DNA from: Siphonodentalium dalli
Lineage: Eukaryota; Mollusca; Scaphopoda; Gadilida; Siphonodentaliidae
Length of the DNA: 64,000 bases
Direction of reading: 5' to 3'
Assembly (NCBI GenBank): GCA_032622095.1
Contig: CP136067.1
Coordinates: 90,760,707 to 90,824,706 of the forward strand
The notes below the pieces were generated by a model. That model had not been told where the DNA came from. It searched no databases and saw only the letters and a list, made by a program, of their open reading frames with translations. The translations under genes and the position numbers were made by a program. Within the stretch, counting starts at the first letter, position 1, and the number at the start of each line of letters is the position of its first letter. This document shows, in pieces, positions 58,181-64,000 of the stretch.

Positions 58181-60240
58181 ATGACAGCGGATAAGATTAC
58201 ACTTGTCGAGATGCAGGGAGATAACTCTTTCAACTTTGCATCAATATTTAACGAATCCCACATTGAAAGTACGGACGACGCAACCAACAATATGTCACCA
58301 TATAGCCTAATAAGCCATTCGTTTGATTACTATGCCCCATCCAAATTGAGAAACAAAATGGCAACATCAAAAGCTAATTTATCTATGCTTGGTCTAAACA
58401 GTCGCAGCTTAAATGTTAACTGGGATTCCGTTTTAGATCTTTCAGCCGATATTGATAGCCCTAGAAATTTGATTGACGTAATAGCACTGACAGAAATATT
58501 TAGAGTTGAAGAAGATTATTCTCTACCAGATTATCACAATCTCTTGACTAATACGCGACCCGATAATGATGATAGACGAGGTGGCGTCGGGATTTTTATA
58601 AAAGATATATTATCATATAAGGTCCGACATGATCTGTATATATTCATACCACATGTAATTGAGACCCTATTTATTGAGCTAGATGCAGGACGAAAATCAA
58701 AACCATTTATTATCGGCTCTATTTATAGACCAAACACTGCACCTAGAACAGATATAGGTATTTTTCCTCCGAAATTACGAAAATTGTGAAACATTTAAAC
58801 GGCACCGAAACCGATGCTTATTTATTAGGTGATTTGAATATCGATCTATTGAATTTTCAGTCTCATGCCAAATCAAGTGATTTTATCGATATAATGTTCG
58901 AGAATGGCTTTTTACCTCAAATAACGCGGACGACACGAATTACTGATCATTCAGCAACGCTGATCGATTACATTTACACCAACATACTCGTCCGATGTTT
59001 CCGACCATCTCGCAACGTTTTATTCTGTAAATAATGGTGTAAATAACTCAGACGAGAGTCATGATAATAACCTTACAAGAATAATGAGTTAAAAATATCC
59101 TACAACAACAAGACTTTGAATGCGTGTATAATTGTTCTTCGGCGAACCAAGCGTATGAACATTTCTTAGCTATCTACATATGGGCATTTAATGAAGCCTT
59201 CCCGTTGCATAACTTCAAACCTCCAAAAATTTTATCTGAAGAGAGCCTTGGATGTCAAGGGGCCTGATTAACTCGTCAGTAAAAAAAAATAAACTTCTTG
59301 TAAACAAAACTTAACAATCAAACGGAACTTAATAACGAAAAATACAAATCCTACTGTCGTATCTAAAGTCAGCTGAAAAGAAAAAGTAAACAGTTGTATT
59401 ATGAGAAGACCCTCAATGAGAATAAAATGAATATGAGAAGAACATGGGCCATCCTGAAAAATGCACTCAAAATATCAAGTAGTATCCCACAATTACCAAA
59501 ACGGATCTTCCACGGTGACGAAATTATTTCAAAACCAATAGAAATTGCTAAAGCTTCTAATGACTATTTCTCGCAAATAGGACAGAACTAGTGACGAAGT
59601 AACATCTAATTCAAACAAAGCGTTTACAGATTACCTAACTAATACACAATCTAAATCATTATATATATGTCCTACTGATACCAGTGAAGTGCTCAATGTT
59701 TCAAACAGTATTCTCGGTAAAAGAAGCACCGATGTTGATAATATATCATCTAAATTAATGAAAACTACAATCACTGAAACCACATGTGTGTTATCGTTTA
59801 TTTTTAATCTGTCATTTAAACATGGTAAATTTCCAGATAAAATGAAAATCGAAAAATTTAATCCTCTTTATAAAAGTAGCTCCCGTGACGAAATAAAAAA
59901 TTACAGACCAATCAGTATTCTCCACATTTACTCGAAACTTCTAGAAAAGCTGATGCAAAAACGATTATTTTCATTTCGCTCGAAACATGACATTCTACAT
60001 GACAATCAGTATGGTTTTCGCAAAAAACACTCAACATTTCATCCATTATTACATCTGCTAAACTACGTGACCGAAAATAACGATAAAAAAAACTAAGGAC
60101 TCAATATTAGCTATCTTTCTGGACCTCTCCAAAGCATTCGACACCATTAATCACAGTATATTATTGAAAAAAATGGAACATTACGGAATCAGAGGGTTAT
60201 CAAACGAGTGGTTCATGAGTTTAGTCCAGGCACATTTGAC
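58181..60240 (+). pseudogene. Non-LTR retrotransposon, endonuclease and partial RT, decayed
   Basis: The first frame (58181-58789) has an endonuclease-exonuclease-phosphatase start: GLNSRSL (Asn73), ALTEIF (Glu105), RGGVGIFI and IYRP. After a frameshift near 58785 it continues with LLGDLNIDLL and SATLIDYIYTN, and after another near 58995 with SDHLATFY, so all main catalytic blocks exist but are broken. The region 59040-59690 has stops. The RT frame (59689-60096) has NYRPISIL and NQYGFRKKHST, and after a slip in an A-run at about 60087 it gives [13 protein letters not shown] with the first catalytic Asp. Sequence is lost at about 60240, before the YADD motif. The family is Jockey/CR1-like; the exact clade is uncertain. 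Confidence 0.9.
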
Positions 60241-60785
60241 GTGAAAGGGGAAAAGTAAGGAAATAAATCGGGGAAAGCTGATGTTTTTATATTATTTAGG
60301 GCATATCATCGCGGACGCGACACGAAAAGTCCCCTAAAATCCGAGCTGAGATTTCTGAGTTAAACCATTTTTTCCATATAAAAAAAACAACTTTTATATT
60401 TTTCACAATCATGGGAATAATGGGATGCTATAACAATTGTTCAGCCGAAACATATAACAAATGTACTCAATATTGTTCAATGTACAATTCTCGAACCAGA
60501 GATACTAATTCAACGGGGGGATTTGAATGAATTTCGCAGATATGGATATAAATAACATAATGACCTAAAACAATGACGATTTTTTCAGACAAACTGTCGT
60601 ATTCGATGTCATATTTCTCAGGCTATTCATTACATAGGCGCAAGCAATTTATTTAAAAAACTGCACAGATATCACTCCTTCAATATCATATGCGGAATTA
60701 GCCACTATACTTATGATAAGTGGCTACTACTTAAACACACAACCTGGCTCTCGTCACACTTTGCTCTTCATCTAGTCCAAGCGCT
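60241..60785. other. Stretch between the retroelement and the foldback element
   Basis: No recognised sequence; the expected RT remainder of the retroelement is not here. Confidence 0.5.
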
Positions 60786-63545
60786 TGTTGTAGAAAACAC
60801 CACAACTGTGAAAAAGGTGATACAAGGATGAAACTTGGCACATATGTTCCTTATACGCTACTACTCGTTTTCACATGTGGCGACATTCGCGACAGGCTCT
60901 TCTTAGCAACGGTTGCTAGGAAACTACCCGGCATCGAATTAATGCATATTACTGATATCATGTGTGAGTTCTAACAAACTAAACTACGTCATGTAGCATT
61001 TTTATGGTGAAAATAATTGTTGTCAGTTTTGACCTGACTGACACATTACCACATTTCTTACTTACAGGGAGTGACGGTTGCTAGGGACACACCCAAAATC
61101 TAAAAATGCACATATGACTGATATTATGGTAGCTTTAAGAAACCACACTACACCAAATAGCACGTTTGTGTAGAAAACAATTATAATAGTTGTTGCTAGT
61201 GTTGAGCTGGCTGGGAAAAAACCCATATAATTCTTTCTTATACGAGTGGTAACTGTTGCCAGGTGATACCCGATATACAAAAATGCACATATGACTGATA
61301 TTGTGGTAGTTTTAACTAAACTTGTTTTTTATAGTGAAAGCAATTACAAATCTTGTTAGTGTGAGCCTAACCAGAGTGTGCTACAAATTTAGTTTTCATA
61401 TGGGTACAATTATCAGTTCAGATATCGGGAATTCAAAGTGAGAGTAGAAAAGTTTTTGCTTATATTTAATATGAGGCATGACCATACAAGTCATATAAGC
61501 CACAGAGCCACACAGCTAGATGTATAATGTAAATCACAGACCCACTCTACAATATATGAAGAACATAGGTGCCTATGTGTAGGAGATGGACACATGTCCC
61601 TAATGTAAGCTACGGAACTGGCGTTATTAGTCAGTACATATATGCTGGTGGGAAATGGACTGATCCACATATATAGGAAAAACATGAACCCCATGCCCTT
61701 TGGGTTAATCATGGACCAAAATGCCTGTGTATGGATCCACGTCTATATATGTGTACCATATACGTACTCCCGTTGTCAGCCACTCGACCAACGCCCTATA
61801 GGATGGAGGTCAACATAGATAGGCCGTGTGCACCACTGTAGCTTGGTTATGGACCCAGGCTCATATAGGTAGGGAATCGGGCCACTATGGACAGCCCATG
61901 TATCCAGGCTGATTTAGTTATGACCTTATCCAACAGTTATTACCTTATTACCAGGCATTTATATGTAAGACATGAACCCATCCGATGAATGTACATGCTA
62001 CATGACTATCTAGGTTATAATGACAGCCACGCATACACCATGTGAACACCACATGTAGTGCAATTACACAGGTGCCTATAGTTATGAACTCATGACATGT
62101 ACCCAGGTTTATACAGCAAATCCATAATACCAGCCATAAATAGTATATCATCGGTCCAAGCCCCTTTCCATGACATGGTCACAGTAGTTAAGACACGTCA
62201 TTGTGTGCGGTTCCATATAGATAGGTCATGAACCACGGTAACTATGGGTTATTATGGGCCCATGGCTGCCCATGTAAATAGGAAATGGGCACCGGTTCAT
62301 AAAGGTAATTCATGATATTTCAGTCTGAAATATATAGGGCATGCTCATGCACTAGCTCCTGTAGACTTGTAAATGGCCTATGTATTGACATATATGTAGT
62401 TACGGCATGGATTGGAAGGACACACTGTAAGTTCCTACCGTATAGCAACTAGTTTGCGGATGCTACCACACCTGATAGCGTGTTCTGCATGGATGCCATT
62501 GTCAAATGTAGTGCAAATGTCGGATTCCATGGGGGTCAGGTGGTATCTACATAAATGTCGGTCAATATTTTTACATGTCTCCTATTCCAACAATCGATTG
62601 GTATGTCATTCTGATAAAAATAACTGAACAGTCTGTCAGTTTTAAGTTGATTTGGCAATGGCAGGTGGTTACCTAGCAACGTTGAAACCTCAACAACCTC
62701 AACAACCTTTAGTGATGCATTATTGTCAATATAAGCATAATATGGCATATTCTGAACAATATTTATCATGTAAATTGCCCGAAACTCATACCTTATTATG
62801 AAATAGTTATATCGGTTAAATTACCAGAACCTCATACATATGGTATGTTCTCAAAGGTGGATATGCCCATAGCAACCACTACACCACCCGTTAGGTAACA
62901 AATGCGGCAACTTTACTGTCATGTTCACACTAACAACAATTATAATGATTGTTTTCAATATAAAAATGTTGCATGACGTAGTTTAGTTTGTCAAAACTAC
63001 CATAATATCAGTCATGTTTGCATTTTGTTCGATTTCGGGTATATCCCTAGCAACCATTACCAGAAATATATAGTAATTTTTAAGTCGAACCCCCTCTCAC
63101 AACAACTATTACAATTGTTTCATCATTAAATGATAATGACGTAGTTTATATTAGATTGTGAAAACTACCACAATATCAGTCAGCTCGGCATTTTTCTATT
63201 TCGGGTGTGTCCCTAGCAACCGTCACCACCCCTGTAAGTAAGAAATATGGCAATATTCCAGCCAGATCCACTCTAACAACAACTAATATTATTTTCACTA
63301 TAAAAATGCTGCATGACGTAGATTAGATTGTTAAAACTGCCATAATATCAGCCATATTTGTATTTCTTCGATGTCGGATAGTTGCATAGCAACCGTTGCT
63401 AAGGAAGGACCTGCCGCGAGGTCTACACGTCTGAAAATGATTAATAGTGTGTAAGTAACATATGTGCCAAGTTTCATAGCGTTATCATCATTTGCACAAT
63501 TATTACGCCATACGCCAGGACTATTGTGTGGTATTTTTGCCTTTC
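60785..63545. mobile_element. Foldback-type element with ~600-bp inverted arms built of tandem units
   Basis: The left arm (about 60785-61370) and right arm (about 62820-63545) are diverged reverse complements. Outer landmarks are 'gaaacttggcacatatgtt' (left) and 'catatgtgccaagtttcat' (right). Each arm has three tandem ~165-175-bp units, anchored at 'actgatat' near 60951, 61117 and 61293 and 'atatcagtca/gcca' near 63005, 63172 and 63345, and each with a GCAACCGTTGCTA-like palindrome. The 1.45-kb centre has no ORF with motifs. This resembles Foldback elements, whose long arms contain tandem repeats; assignment is by structure only. Confidence 0.75.
61371..62820. other. Centre of the foldback-type element
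   Basis: Non-coding. Diverged recurring words such as 'tggacccaggctcatat', 'gtgcctatgtg' and 'catatatagg' suggest an old tandem array, but I could not define a unit. Confidence 0.4.
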
Positions 63546-64000
63546 AGACACTCGAAATAATGGCGCACGTTTTAGGGGGTAGTGTTAAGTTTCCGGCTAT
63601 AAAATATTAAGGGTGGTGATGGTTCGATGTATCTTATCACTCTCCTTTTCTGAATTAACCACTTTTCTAGCATAATGGTTCACATTTTAGCTCATTGTCG
63701 TCTGATTATCTTTACTCGCCCTCTTTTATTAGGAAAATGTTGAATCACCATGCGATTTATATTCTCTCTTCGGCAATAAATGTCATCACAATTATGGAAT
63801 ATCGACTGTTAGTAAGTTCTAGCGTCAACTACACATACCTAACGACACCGAATCCACGATGGACGAGTATGTATGAAGATTGAGTCCGTATATTAGCCCA
63901 CATACGACTGCATTCGCATATGGTCTGATGGAATTTCGTCAGAATTTGCACCATTACGAAAAATCATGATATCTCAAAAAGCTCAACTCGGATTCTTGGG
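63546..64000. other. Stretch without recognised features
   Basis: Only a 62-codon ORF without motifs. Confidence 0.4.

Noticed and set aside
1-64000. Bacterial or viral origin of the window
   Set aside because: No dense coding, no Shine-Dalgarno-linked ORFs, while SINEs, non-LTR relics and spliceosomal exons indicate an animal genome.

Overview
The window looks like nuclear DNA of an animal, most likely a marine invertebrate. It is AT-rich, has no long open reading frames and no operon-like packing. It carries tRNA-derived SINEs, non-LTR and Penelope-like retroelement remains, many short inverted-repeat DNA elements, microsatellites and satellite arrays. One split gene has animal-type splice signals. 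I cannot fix the phylum from sequence alone; a lophotrochozoan such as a mollusc, brachiopod or annelid would fit the repeat types, but that is a guess.

The only host gene I can support well is a C-type lectin-domain (CTLD) gene on the minus strand. One exon (56809-57006) encodes the first half of the CTLD. The terminal exon (31744-31946) encodes the second half and the stop. The donor and acceptor are both phase 1 and join in frame, which implies an intron of about 24.9 kb filling the middle of the window. The signal-peptide exon is not identified. Weaker coding candidates are a 169-nt exon-like ORF at 5904-6072 (minus), a possible small secreted-protein ORF with one frameshift at 18783-19344 (plus), a BED zinc finger at 46801-46930 (plus), and a triplicated exon-like module at 36388-37140 (minus).

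Layout: 0-12 kb holds short inverted-repeat elements, a TTTCTTA/TAAGAAA word cluster and a minus-strand SINE. 12.5-14 kb holds a non-LTR pol 3' fragment and a 436-bp tandem duplication. 15.9-22.4 kb is rich in tandem arrays, including two loci of one ~175-bp satellite, the second running into a Penelope-like RT fragment. 23-26 kb holds a non-LTR remnant, a TAGTCA/TGACTA cluster, (TA)n and two minisatellites. 28-31 kb holds a TTAA-flanked element and a 398-bp nested palindrome. 31.7-57 kb is the lectin gene with its transposon-filled intron: TTAA-flanked elements, an hAT-type element with a clear 8-bp target duplication, a SINE, a TGTGTA/TACACA cluster and a 98%-identical inverted repeat. 53.4-54.9 kb is a satellite array interrupted by a TTAA element. 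55.2-56.8 kb is a TTAA-flanked element built of TTGCAGCAA-like words. 58.2-60.2 kb is a decayed non-LTR retrotransposon with endonuclease and part of the RT. 60.8-63.5 kb is a foldback-type element whose inverted arms are made of ~170-bp tandem units.

The main theme is mobile and palindromic DNA. Several families lie between TTAA tetranucleotides, and two insertions can be checked against pre-insertion sites found in this same window. Four or more loci are built from many copies of one short word and its reverse complement, a different word at each locus; I do not recognise this as a named element class.
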